Assembly: GCF_040869045.1 (NCBI RefSeq)
Contig: NC_090322.1
Coordinates: 78,267,675 to 78,331,674, forward strand
Length of the DNA: 64,000 bases
Direction of reading: 5' to 3'
From: Eurosta solidaginis
Lineage: Eukaryota; Arthropoda; Insecta; Diptera; Tephritidae
A model generated the notes under the pieces. That model was not told the DNA's origin and made no database searches. It saw nothing but the letters and a program-made list of their open reading frames with translations. The stretch's first letter is position 1. The number at the start of each line of letters is the position of its first letter. Both the position numbers and the translations under genes were made by a program. Positions 21,868 to 31,270 of the stretch are shown piece after piece.

Positions 21868-21965
21868 AGCAGCGGCATTAATATGGCTGAGTGGTTAAAG
21901 GCATTGAATTTACACTAGTATGAATGTTGGAGATTCGAGTTCAATTCCTAGCTACCGAGAGGCTA
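21868..21965 (+). repeat. tRNA-derived sequence (SINE head or tRNA pseudogene)
   Basis: TGGCTGAGTGGTTAAAGG at 21884-21901 fits the D-arm and A box of class II (Ser/Leu) tRNAs. GATTCGAGTTC at 21932-21942 fits the B box and T-arm loosely. Spacing is right for a tRNA, but the acceptor stem does not pair, so this is not a functional tRNA gene. Confidence 0.5.
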
Positions 21966-22341
21966 GCTGATGAAGAAGTGAAACTCAGAAACATGTCTTA
22001 GTAACCATCGCCGTTTGTATACTTTGCAATTTCACTCTAATATCAATAACAAAACAATTGTATAAAGCAATATGGGCATGTCTCGCTAATTAAATACAGA
22101 CGTAAAAAATTACCGCATATTTTACCAGAATGGTCGACAGGCTTAGGAATGAATGATCAAAACCAAGAAGGATTAAAAACGGTGCTGACAGGGGAGGCCC
22201 AGTTCTGTTGATGTTGAAACTCCCTTCCTCAACAGATTTGTGCACAATTGTTACCTACGTATTTATCTGCCCGGTTCCCGCCACCTTAATTGAAGAGGTA
22301 TGGTTATCGACGAATTTTTGCGATAAAGGGACTCTCCGAAA

Positions 22342-22505
22342 GTACTAGCTCAACCCTCTCGTGAACGATTTTATATGACCACATTCAACCTTCATAGTTT
22401 TTGTAAGCCCACCTTCAACCGCCCTATCCGAAGGGGAATCCTTTTACCAATAAGAATGATTCCAAGTTGATTCATGGAACTAGGGGGTGGGCGGGATAGT
22501 CTAGA
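22342..22505 (-). mobile_element. CAA-tailed SINE fragment
   Basis: Follows the SINE in minus orientation: CTAGCTCAACCCTCTCGTG, a GAACGATTTTATATGACCAC motif, then the CC-rich block. Both ends are missing and it is more diverged than S1 and S2. Confidence 0.6.
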
Positions 22506-22529
22506 AGGTTCTATTAAATTCTTATTACC

Positions 22530-22616
22530 ATGTTGTTCTTGTGTTATCAGTGCTTCGCCCCGTTCAATGGATGCGACCATTCACAAATTGTCATTCAAGT
22601 TCTCTAACGGTAGTCC
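22530..22616 (-). mobile_element. CAA-tailed LINE, 3'-end fragment
   Basis: About 85 bp matching the last bases of the LINE coding region and its 3' UTR (compare 28268-28350): GTGCTTCGCCCC followed by the ACAAATTGTCAT and CTCTAACGG motifs. It is cut by the rearranged SINE at 22617. Confidence 0.65.
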
Positions 22617-22921
22617 ATGTTGTTGTAGCGATAAAAATACTCCCCGAAGGCCCCTCAAGGGGTTGCCAGTGCAATATATAGCTTCTCCAACCCAATTGTC
22701 AACCTCACCTACCCTTGGCGAATCCTGTTACATTAACAGCCGAGGCTCTGGCGACCCCGAACTCTTGATGGATCTCGGGGGTGGGAGGGCGGTATGGCCT
22801 AGGAGGTTGCTTGTGGTCATACCAAATCTTTCCCGAGATGGTCGGGTTAGTACCTTTATCTTGCTTGTTACCGGAACGTACCGGATCTGCATCCGGCAAA
22901 GGCCATCAACATCGATAACAC
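22617..22921 (+). mobile_element. Rearranged CAA-tailed SINE
   Basis: The first about 40 bases (TGTTGTTGTAGCGAT) read as the SINE tail in minus orientation. The rest, from GGGGTTGCCAGTGCAA to GATAACACTG, reads as the SINE interior in plus orientation. The join at about 22655 is therefore an inversion junction. It abuts the 3' tail of the LINE that follows. Confidence 0.65.
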
Positions 22922-24324
22922 TGTTATTGTATTAACAATGCTTCGCCCCATGGTACGACAACTAACAAATTATCATCAAAATCCTCTAACAGGACTCCAA
23001 GGAAACTGGTTGTTTCAACAGGGGCGGACCATAGGGAGATAGGTGTTAGAGGCGTAGGTTTCACGTCACAATTGAAAAGATGGTTGGTGTCATGTGGGAA
23101 TACATCGCATGCAGGACATACATTACGTATGTCGGGTTTGTTTCTGGACAAGTAAGAGTTTAACCTGTTACAGTATCCAGAACGAAGTTGGGTCAGGGTG
23201 GCTCGTGTCTCCCTTGGTAATGTGCTTTCTTCCTCTGCAAGGGTGGGATATTGCATATTAATAACGGAGTTCACCGGGCGCGTCCTGACAAAGGCGCTTT
23301 TCGATTCTATGTGGATTTGGCTAAGGGCCTGCTTATGCTTGCTGGATCAAACGGCTGTGTTGGCAGGTGCGTGATTTCGTCATAGTGCTTTACGAGATGT
23401 TCTCGTAGTCCCCGTGGATGCGGTGGTAGATCAAGCAGTTTGCTGGCATGCCCTGGCTTGTGACAATTAAGCAAAAACTGCTTGTTTAGCATTTCGTTAT
23501 GCTCTTTAACATTGACCTTTTTGGCATCACTATGTAGGTGGTGCTCGGGGGTCATAAGGAGATATCCGGTGGCAGTTCTGATTGCAATATTTTGACAGGC
23601 CTGTAGCCTTTTCCAGTGTGTAGTTTTAAGACCAGGCGACCAAACTGGTGAAGCGTAGCTCATGAGCGGCCGGCCAATTGTTTTGTACGTGGTTAGCAAC
23701 GTTTCTTTATCTTTTCCCCATGTACTGCCGGCAAGCGACTTGAGGATTTTGTGCCGACTTTGCACTTTAGAAACAATCTCGGTGGCATGAGCCTTGAAGG
23801 TTAGAAGTATTATCGAACGTTACCCCTAAGATCTTGGAGTGACTGACAGTCAGTAGTGTGACACCATCGACGCGTACGTCCAATATTTGCGACATCTGTT
23901 CCTTCCACGTCGTGAACAGGGTGGTCGTGGGTTTTATCGGTGATAGTGCCAAGTTGCGCGAGATGAAAAAACCGGAAAGATCGGTGAGCCGTTCGCGCAT
24001 TTCTTTGAATCGGATAAAGTTTTGTCACCGAAGGTTATCGAAACTTTGTCGTTGTGTTTGGTAGGATTAGACAAGGATTTGACGGTTGACCACAATTTAC
24101 CAACACTCGCAGAGAGGTTGCAGTTTTTTAGCTGCTCCTCCCATTTGGTCCATTTACCAGCCGCATGATATCCAAATTAAGACTCCTAATAAGGGGGTAT
24201 CTAGGGTTGAGGTGTCTCACAAGGTCACGTTCTCATGCTAAATTTGCGGCTTCGGCCGGGATGAAGCGTGCAGAAGCTGAAGCGATGACCTTGCGGAACG
24301 CACGCTCACCCTGCCGGACATCGG

Positions 24325-24915
24325 TCAGAACGGGAAGAGCAGCAAAAGATTTGTTTGTAAAGGTTGTGTAATCTTCCCAATTGGCTTTTTTAAAATTAAT
24401 GAAAGTCCGCTTTTCGAGGTGATAAAATTGGCAGGCCGCTCAATTGAAAGGAGTATGGGCAAGTGATCAGAAGCTAGAGTAAGGATCGGTTGCCATTCAA
24501 CGCAATTTATGAGCCCTGCGCTGACGATTGAGATGACAGGTGAGCTGTGGCAATTACCTGCAATTCTGGTGAGGGCGTCGCCGTTTATCGTGCAGAAAGT
24601 CGTATTGTCTATTTGCTCGGCTAGCTGCCTGCCCCTGCCGTCGACTGGAAGGCTGGAATGCCAGTGATCGTGGTGAGCGTCGAAATCGCCGGGGATAAGA
24701 CGGTTTTCGCCAGAGGGTAGCATACTGATATCAGGGCGATAGCCACTGATAATTATTTCTAGGTCAACATCGCCTGACCTGATAGTTATGCCTTGACTTT
24801 CGAAGGTATTATCCATGCGGCTGATGCTGGGTTGAAATAGACTGTATTGCGCGGAGTGATGAGTGATAAAGGCAAGGCCACTACCATTTCCCCTTGTGCG
24901 ATCTTGCCTATGCAA
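24325..24915 (-). pseudogene. CAA-tailed LINE copy 2, APE endonuclease
   Basis: 196-residue frame matching the APE part of the intact copy. It shows PGDFDAHHDHWHSSLP (GDFNAHHD in the other copy), TFCTINGDALTR and SDHLPILLS, the histidine motif. One D replaces N in the GDFNA motif. The frame ends where the deletion joins it to the RT C-terminal side. Confidence 0.75.
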
Positions 24916-25003
24916 GTACGGAGGTCCGATCTAGCAGTTAGCTTTGTTTCTTGAATTGCGGCGATACGGATATTATTTTTAAATAAATAATTTTCTTGCC
25001 GGC

Positions 25004-25306
25004 TTGAGGTCCAATTTTGTAAATAAACTTTTTTTTATTATTCGACGAGGAAACCAATTAAAGCTCAAGTGGTATAAGAAATCAACATCTACCGGACGAA
25101 TCATCAATTTTTATTCAAAACATCCAAAAAAGATGATAATGAATACAGCAATGGGCTGTATACGACGTATGTTACAAATATCAGACGACACTTGCCACAA
25201 GGAAATAAAAGAAGAAATTAAATTAATATTAAAAAGTAATGACTTTCCTGACAATGTTATCACAACCTTAATAAAAAGAAGTTTATCACAGACGAGTCAA
25301 CGTTAA
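25004..25306 (+). pseudogene. Penelope RT thumb / linker fragment
   Basis: 100-residue frame. From about residue 47 (NTAMGCIRRMLQISDDT) it has the helical pattern and the LKSNDFPDNVITTLIKRSL segment that precedes the endonuclease in Penelope-like elements. The first part reads the terminal repeat and is unlikely to be coding. A frameshift separates it from the GIY-YIG frame. Confidence 0.55.
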
Positions 25307-25426
25307 TCCGAAAAAACAAAAATATTCAAATCGCTAGCATATGTACCAAAATTATCAGAGCGTCTAGCAAAATCAGATTGCTATAATAGAGAAAAAGTGT
25401 AGATAGCTCACAAACCAATAAACACA

Positions 25427-25873
25427 TTGAAAAATATTTTTAACAAAACGAAATCCGAAATTCCTAAAACAGAAAAAAGTAATATTGTCTATAAAAGCCC
25501 TTGTAATGGAAACAAAACCGAATCATGCAATAACATATATGTGGGAACAACGAAAGCAAAATTAAAATCTCGACTAGCGCAACATAAATCCGATTTTAAA
25601 TATTGCCATGAAACTGTTAACCAAAAAACAGCATTAATGACACACTGTGCAACGAAGAATCATTTTCCAGACTTTGAGAAAACGACGATACTTCAACAAG
25701 AAACCAATTATAACAAAAGATTTACACTGGAAATGCTGCATATAATTAACACACCTACCAGCATAAGAATGAACTACAAGACGGACATCAATAATTGCCC
25801 GAGCTCCTACAGACATTTGATAACAAACAGACGGACAGTAAAAAACTCCGCGTTGAGCAGTGAAGACGCGTAA
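25427..25873 (+). CDS. Penelope GIY-YIG endonuclease domain
   Basis: 148-residue frame, the C-terminal nuclease of a Penelope-like element, which nicks target DNA. SNIVYKSPC corresponds to the GIY strand, NIYVGTTKAKLKSRLAQH contains the YIG strand and the catalytic arginine helix, and KRFTLEMLHI contains the metal-binding glutamate. A CCHH-like Cys pattern (C..NGNKTESC) lies between GIY and YIG, as is usual for the family. The domain itself has no stop. The start codon is simply the first ATG; the true protein would enter from upstream. Confidence 0.8.
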   Translation: MKNIFNKTKSEIPKTEKSNIVYKSPCNGNKTESCNNIYVGTTKAKLKSRLAQHKSDFKYCHETVNQKTALMTHCATKNHFPDFEKTTILQQETNYNKRFTLEMLHIINTPTSIRMNYKTDINNCPSSYRHLITNRRTVKNSALSSEDA

Positions 25874-26165
25874 AATAATGTATGTAAATAATGTTTTTAT
25901 GAATGTTTGTTTTGATGTCAATTGTTATTTTTATTTTATTTATGTTTCTTTATATTGTTATAGTTAATCCTGAAGACGGTTACAGTAGGTAACCGAAATA
26001 TATTGAAAAAACTCAACAATTTTTGAAAATTTTATTTACAAAATTGGACCTCAAGCCGGCAAGAAAATTATTTATTTAAAAAAGAAAGGTCGCTTAAAAC
26101 TTATAATAAAACTTATAAGATATTATTTGTATATATGTAGTCAACTATCTCTGCGATTTTTCCAG

Positions 26166-27010
26166 TTAAACCGTTACAATTAAGTTGCAGAATTCTGAAG
26201 TGCATAGGGGGGGGGGAGCAGTCGTCACTCTGGGAGTAAGAGATGGATGAAGGCGCCTTGAAGGATATAGGCTTTGTCGAGTGTGCAGTCCGATTGCTGC
26301 TGGTGTATCTGGTGTCAGTGAGTTGGTACTAGTGTTTTGGCAGCAAGGTGCAACGAATGTGCCGATCGGACGATTTCTGTCTGTAAGCGCAGAGCTTCTA
26401 TGAAGGTGGCATAGACCAAGGCATGAACTGCATTGATCGTGAACACTGAGCCGGCATACGGAACACACGGCGTGGGGGACAAGGAGTTGATGACTGCTTC
26501 TTACGCGAGTACGAGTGTGGGAAAGGGAGGGGAGGGAGGGGGGTAAAAGCTGGGGCTCGGCATTGCTACTAGCCATCTACGTAGATTGTAGTGATGGGTT
26601 GTAGCGCCCGCATTAGGTGGATGCGCCGTTTGGCGTGAGCAACAGCGGACGGTTGATGTGGACTGCAGAGCAGCGTCGCTGCTAGAAGGTGGCGGAGGTA
26701 CGTTTGAGAGTGAACCGCGGGACATTCTTGGACGTGAACGGCAGGGAGCCACAAAAGTTGTATAGAAGTTTCGGGGGCGACGAACGTTGGGTTCTAACCC
26801 AGAACAGCCCGAACCATGCAACCATCTTTTACACGAGACACACTGACAAGAGAATGACCGTCTGAGGTAAATCCTTTTCCGACATATGCAGCAGAACAAC
26901 AGCCTGGGACCGGGGTTAGGTTCAATATCTTCCCGGAGCAGGAGGGTATGGAGCAGTCCGGCTGCTATGAGCTGATCCAAGGATGACAATTTGTGGGAGG
27001 GACGCAACAA
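26166..27010 (-). pseudogene. CAA-tailed LINE copy 2, N-terminal region with 2A-like motif
   Basis: Two overlapping minus-strand frames. The upstream one (26501-27010) starts MLRPSHKLSSLDQL and has a leucine-rich run followed by REDIEPNPGP. That matches the canonical ribosome-skipping (2A) motif D-(V/I)-E-x-N-P-G-P, at 26906-26929. Next comes a cysteine-rich module, CCICRKRIYLRRSFSCQC plus CVSCKRWLHGSGC, with PHD-like spacing. After a frameshift the second frame (26166-26576) has another such module (CSVCRLSVHDQCSSCLGLCH). The order and spacing match the intact copy at 31271-32302. Confidence 0.8.
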
Positions 27011-27101
27011 ATTAAATGGGGCTACACTGAAATGACAGCCCTTGGTCGGGAAAAAATCCCGAGCCGCTCCGGTGCGTAGAACCCGCTGCCGTGGGAAGCA
27101 T

Positions 27102-27180
27102 CATTTCTCCATCCTTCTTCTTCACAAGTACCACCGGTGAGCTCCATGGAGTAGCTGATGGTTCGATTACGCAGTTTTTT
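27102..27180 (-). pseudogene. About 80 bp gypsy RT chip
   Basis: On the minus strand this short stretch encodes IEPSATPWSSPVVLVKKKDG, the entry to the RT of gypsy-group LTR elements. Nothing else of such an element is next to it: the LINE 5' end lies on one side and an RTE C-terminus on the other. It is either a tiny insertion or gene-conversion patch, or the remains of an older element. Confidence 0.6.
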
Positions 27181-28267
27181 TTCTTAGCCGAAGCGCCATC
27201 ATTCATTCGCATAACATGGCCTAGCCAGCGTAGCCGCTGCGTTTTTATTTGCTGGATGATGGTTGATGTCTGCCTAAAGCTCTTACAGCTCATCATTAAA
27301 TCTTCGTCGGTACCCGCCAACGCTTAGAGGTCCATAAACCTTTCGAAGAACTTTTCTCTCGAAAACTCCCAGAGCTGCTTCATCTGATGTTGTCATGGTC
27401 CATGCTTCTGCACCATAAAGCAGGACGGACACGATAAGTGACTTGTAGAACATGATTTTCGTTTGCCGAGAGAGGACTTTACTTTTCAATGGCCTACCTC
27501 GTCCAAAGTAGCATTTATTGGCAAGAGTGATTCTTTGCTGGATTTCATAGCTGATGTTGTTGATGTTAATGCTGGTTCCCAAATAAACGAAGTATTTTAC
27601 TATTTCGAAATTATGGCTGCCAACAGTAGCGTGGTTGTCAAGGCGCATATGCCCTGACTCTTTGCTCGATGACAGCAGGTACTTCGTTTTGTCCTCATTC
27701 ACCATCAAACCCATCTCTACCGCTTCTTTTTCCAGTTTGGAGTAAGCAGAACTTACGTCGCGGGTGGTCAGCCGATGATATAACGTCATCAGCATATGCC
27801 AGTAATTTATAGAATATTGTTCCAGAGCGGTTAAGTTCAGCAGCTAGTATAATTTTCATCCTGTCTGAAACCTCGATTAGTTTCGCACGGCTCGGAGAGG
27901 TCCTTCCCAATTCTGACTGAGCTGATGGTGTTGCTCAGCGTCATGTTGCACAGCCGTATAAGTTTTTCGGGGTAAACGAATTCAGACAGCGGCATTTCGT
28001 GCTGTCCAAGGGGGCTTTAAAATCGACGAAGAGATGATGTATGTAAATTCTTTTTTCGCGGGGTTTTTCCAAGAAAATTTGGTCGATGGTAGATTTACCA
28101 GGCCTGAAGCCGCACTGATAAGGTCCCATCAGCCGATTAACGATAATTGGTGTAGTTGCAGTATGCCCTTTCTTGTGGACTGGGCAAAGAACACTTAGAT
28201 TCCAATCGTCGGGCATGCACTCGTCCGAACATATTTTGCAAAGAAGCTGATGCGTGCACCAACTCCT
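27180..28267 (-). mobile_element. RTE-clade LINE, copy 3, C-terminal half
   Basis: Matches the second half of the RTE at 41980-43140. Reading leftwards in the sense direction it has DDWNLSVLCPVHKKG near 28190, FRPGKSTIDQIF near 28095, AYADD near 27790 and the FERKVLRKVYGPL block near 27320-27340. Stops and deletions break it throughout. The full-length LINE at 28268-32324 interrupts it, and the RTE continues at 32325-32430. Confidence 0.8.
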
Positions 28268-28318
28268 GTTGTTGTTGTTGTTGTAGCAATGCTCGCCCCA
28301 CCTAATAGCCGCGACCGA

Positions 28319-31252
28319 TCACAAATTGTCATCAATATCCTCTAACGGGAGTCCAAGGAAACTTGCCGTTTCAACAGGGGTGGACCATAAGGAAAGGGGT
28401 GTTAGAGGCGTTGGTTTCACATTACAATTAAAGAGATGGTTGGTGTCATGTGGGGACACATTGCAAGCAGGGCATACATTTTGTATGTCGGGGTTGATTC
28501 TGGATAGGTAAGAGTTTAACCTGTTACAGTATCCAGAACGAAGTTGAGCAAGAGTGACACGCGTTTCCCTGGGGAGTATGCGTTCCTCTTCTGCGAGTTC
28601 TGGATATTTTTCTTCAAGTACTGGATTCACCGGGCAATTCCCGACATAAAGGTCCGACGCCTGTCTATGGAGTTCACCAAGGACCTGCTTGTGTTTTTCC
28701 GCTTCATACGGCTGGGTTCTCAGGTGCCGTATTTCCTCAAAATGCTTACGGAGATGACTCCTTAGGCCCCTAGGCGGTGCTGGTTCGTCAATCAGATGTC
28801 TGTTGGGATGCCCAGGTTTCTGGGTATTCAACAGAAACTGTTTGGTCAGCATCTCATTTCTCTCCCTGATGGGGAGTATTCTCGCCTCATTATGCAGATG
28901 GTGTTCTGGGGACATAAGAAGACAGCCCGTGGCGATTCTGAGAGCAGTATTTTGGCAGACCTGTAGTTTCTTCCAGTGGGTGGTTTTTAGGCTTGGCGAC
29001 CATATGGGTGACGCGTAGCACGTAATCGGCTGGCTAATTGCTTTGTATGTGGTCAAGAGCGTTTCTTTATCTTTTCCCCAGGTACTGCCAGCAAGGGATT
29101 TGAGGATTTTATTACGGCTCTGAATTCTTGGAACAATTGCGGTTGCGTGCGCACCAAAATGTAGATCCTGATCAAACGTCACACCCAAGATTTTGGGGTG
29201 TAGGACAGTCCGTAGCGTAGTGCCATCGACGTGGATGTTCAATATGGTCGACATTTGGGGCGTCCATGTTGTAAATAAGGTCGCGGAAGATTTAGTCGGT
29301 GACAATGACAGGTTTCGCGAGGCGAAAAAACTGGAGAGATCAGGGAGATAGCCGTTTATTTTATTGCATAGCTCATCGATCTTTGGGCCTGGGCCTGTGG
29401 CCATTATTGTGCAGTCATCGGCGTAGGAAACGATTGTGACTCCTTCCGGTGGTGAAGGTAGCTTAGATATGTAGAAATTAAACAAAAGCGGGGATAGGAC
29501 ACCACCCTGTGGCACCCCTTGTTTAATTCTCCTTTGTTTTGATGTTTCGTTTCTGAATTGCACCGATGCCTGCCGACCACCCAGATAATTTGCGGTCCAC
29601 CTTTTAAGACATGGGGGAAGGGTAGACCCTTCCAGGTCTTCCAGTAACGAGCCATGGTTGACCGTATCAAAAGCTTTTGATAGGTCTAACGCTACGAGTA
29701 CTGTTCTATGGTGGGGATATTGATTCAAACCGCAATTTATCTGGGTGCTAATGACATTTAGCGCGGAGGTGGTGCTATGGAGTTTTCTGAAGCCATGCTG
29801 ATGAGGGGCTAGCTGCAAATGTGCTTGGAAATGAGGGAGCAAAATGGCTTCAACCGTCTTTGCCACTGGCGATAGGAGAGATATCGGACGATATGACTCA
29901 CCTACGTTAGCTGGTTTCCCAGGCTTTAGTAGCGGGACCACCTTGGCCATTTTCCATTTCTCGGGTATGACAAAGGTGGAAAGAGACAGGTTAAAGACAT
30001 GCGCTAAATATTTGAAACCCTCTTTCCCTAGGTTTTTAAGCATCGGCATGGCTATGCCGTCTGGGCCCACTGCTTTGGATGGTTTAGCGCGACCAATGGC
30101 GTCCTCAACCTCTCTAGCGGTGATGGTTATTGGTGACGCGCTGAGTTTGTGTTTATGTGCACGTCTATTGGCTCTCCGTCTATCTTTGTCGACCGTAGGA
30201 TGCATTATATATTGTCGGCAGAAAGCGCTCGCGCATTTTTTCGCATCCGACAGCACCTTATCGCCAAAGGCGATGGAAACTTTGTCTTTGTGCTTAGTCG
30301 GATTCGATAGGGACTTTACGGTGGACCAAAGTTTACCTACACCGGTAGAGAGGTTACAACCTCTTAGGTGCTCTTCCCATTTCGCCCGCTTGTGTTCGTC
30401 CACAAGCAATCTGATGCGTTGGTTTATATCCCTTATTTGGGGGTCGCCTGGATCAAGCTGTCTTATAAGGTCGCGTTCCCTCGCTAAGCTCGCGGCCTCC
30501 GCCGGGAAGTGGGGCCGGATTTCGGGAATTCTCCCGGCGGGAATGAAATGTGCCGAGGCGGATTCAATGACCTTACGGAAGGCACGCTCCCCTTGGCGGG
30601 CATCAGTCGGGATAGGGAGGGCAGCAAAGCTGCTGTCTGTTGCAGATTTATATTCTTCCCAATTTCCTTTTTTGAAGTTTATGAAAGTGCGTTTTTCGGT
30701 GACGATGAAGTCGGCGGTACGCTCGAACGAAATAAGTATGGGCAGGTGGTCTGATGCCAATGTTACCATCGGCTGCCAGTTGACGCAGTTTACGAGTTCT
30801 GCGCTCACGATTGAGATATCTGGCGAGCTATGACAGCTTCCTACCATACGTGTGGGGGCGTCTCCGTTAATTGTGCAGAACGTCGTTTCGTCTATATGAT
30901 CCGCCAACATCTCACCCCTACTGTCCGCCCGCAAGTTTGAATGCCATAGGTCGTGATGGGCATTGAAATCGCCTAAGATAATGCGATTGTTGCCAGTGAG
31001 TAAGGCCTCGATATTAGGGCGGTATCCACTGGGGCAACAGGTGACAGGAGGGATGTAGATGTTGATGATTTCTAGATTTGCATCACCTGACCGGACAGAT
31101 AGGCCTTGACGTTCTAAGACATTGTCACTGCGGTCGATGCCAGGATCAAATATATGATATTGCACAGAGTGGTGTATAATAAACGCGAGGCCGCCTCCAT
31201 TTCCGCTCTCGCGGTCTTTCCTGTGGACATTATAACCATAGCAGGTCTGCAA
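28319..31252 (-). CDS. CAA-tailed LINE, APE endonuclease and reverse transcriptase
   Basis: 977 residues. APE: IILGDFNAHHDLWHS near residue 92, TFCTINGDAPTR near 125, ASDHLPILIS near 167. RT: KAVGPDGIAMPML near 395, SYRPISLLSP near 455, VALDLSKAFDTVNH near 525, GVPQGGVLSPLLF near 580 and SYADDC with YADD at residues 610-613 (29414-29425). The C-terminus has CPACNVSPHDTNHLFNC, a CCHC motif common near the end of LINE proteins, and ends LEDIDDNL. All key RT and APE residues look intact. The annotated ATG is internal: the frame enters from the upstream segment past one TAA. Confidence 0.92.
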   Translation of the reverse strand: MQTCYGYNVHRKDRESGNGGGLAFIIHHSVQYHIFDPGIDRSDNVLERQGLSVRSGDANLEIINIYIPPVTCCPSGYRPNIEALLTGNNRIILGDFNAHHDLWHSNLRADSRGEMLADHIDETTFCTINGDAPTRMVGSCHSSPDISIVSAELVNCVNWQPMVTLASDHLPILISFERTADFIVTEKRTFINFKKGNWEEYKSATDSSFAALPIPTDARQGERAFRKVIESASAHFIPAGRIPEIRPHFPAEAASLARERDLIRQLDPGDPQIRDINQRIRLLVDEHKRAKWEEHLRGCNLSTGVGKLWSTVKSLSNPTKHKDKVSIAFGDKVLSDAKKCASAFCRQYIMHPTVDKDRRRANRRAHKHKLSASPITITAREVEDAIGRAKPSKAVGPDGIAMPMLKNLGKEGFKYLAHVFNLSLSTFVIPEKWKMAKVVPLLKPGKPANVGESYRPISLLSPVAKTVEAILLPHFQAHLQLAPHQHGFRKLHSTTSALNVISTQINCGLNQYPHHRTVLVALDLSKAFDTVNHGSLLEDLEGSTLPPCLKRWTANYLGGRQASVQFRNETSKQRRIKQGVPQGGVLSPLLFNFYISKLPSPPEGVTIVSYADDCTIMATGPGPKIDELCNKINGYLPDLSSFFASRNLSLSPTKSSATLFTTWTPQMSTILNIHVDGTTLRTVLHPKILGVTFDQDLHFGAHATAIVPRIQSRNKILKSLAGSTWGKDKETLLTTYKAISQPITCYASPIWSPSLKTTHWKKLQVCQNTALRIATGCLLMSPEHHLHNEARILPIRERNEMLTKQFLLNTQKPGHPNRHLIDEPAPPRGLRSHLRKHFEEIRHLRTQPYEAEKHKQVLGELHRQASDLYVGNCPVNPVLEEKYPELAEEERILPRETRVTLAQLRSGYCNRLNSYLSRINPDIQNVCPACNVSPHDTNHLFNCNVKPTPLTPLSLWSTPVETASFLGLPLEDIDDNL

Positions 31253-31270
31253 TGCAGATCTTGCTGTGAG

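Larger units (their letters stand above)
24979..26118 (+). mobile_element. Penelope-like element with 10 bp TSD
   Basis: 1140 bp inserted in LINE copy 2. The TSD is GATATTATTT (24969-24978 and 26119-26128). The ends carry an inverted repeat: TTCTTGCCGGCTTGAGGTCC near 24995 and its complement near 26050. It encodes only the last part of the Penelope protein (RT thumb and GIY-YIG endonuclease), so it is 5'-truncated. Confidence 0.85.
22922..27101 (-). mobile_element. CAA-tailed LINE, copy 2, split by a Penelope element
   Basis: Colinear with the full-length copy at 28268-32324. The 3' tail is at 22922 (TTATTGTATTAACAATGC) and the 5' end is at 27101, where the sense strand begins GCTTCCCACGGCAGCGG. 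Frames are 22924-23274 and 23307-23765 (C-terminal region and RT thumb), 23767-24028 (RT after YADD), 24325-24915 (APE) and 26166-27010 (N-terminal region). A large internal deletion joins the area after YADD to the APE-RT linker near 24010, so the RT core is missing. A 1140 bp Penelope-like element sits at 24979-26118. Confidence 0.85.

Noticed and set aside
21868..21965. Functional tRNA-Ser or tRNA-Leu gene
   Set aside because: A and B boxes are visible but the acceptor stem does not pair, the B box is imperfect and no terminator run is placed correctly.
29844..30833. 329-residue plus-strand frame
   Set aside because: Antisense shadow of the intact LINE APE/RT frame.
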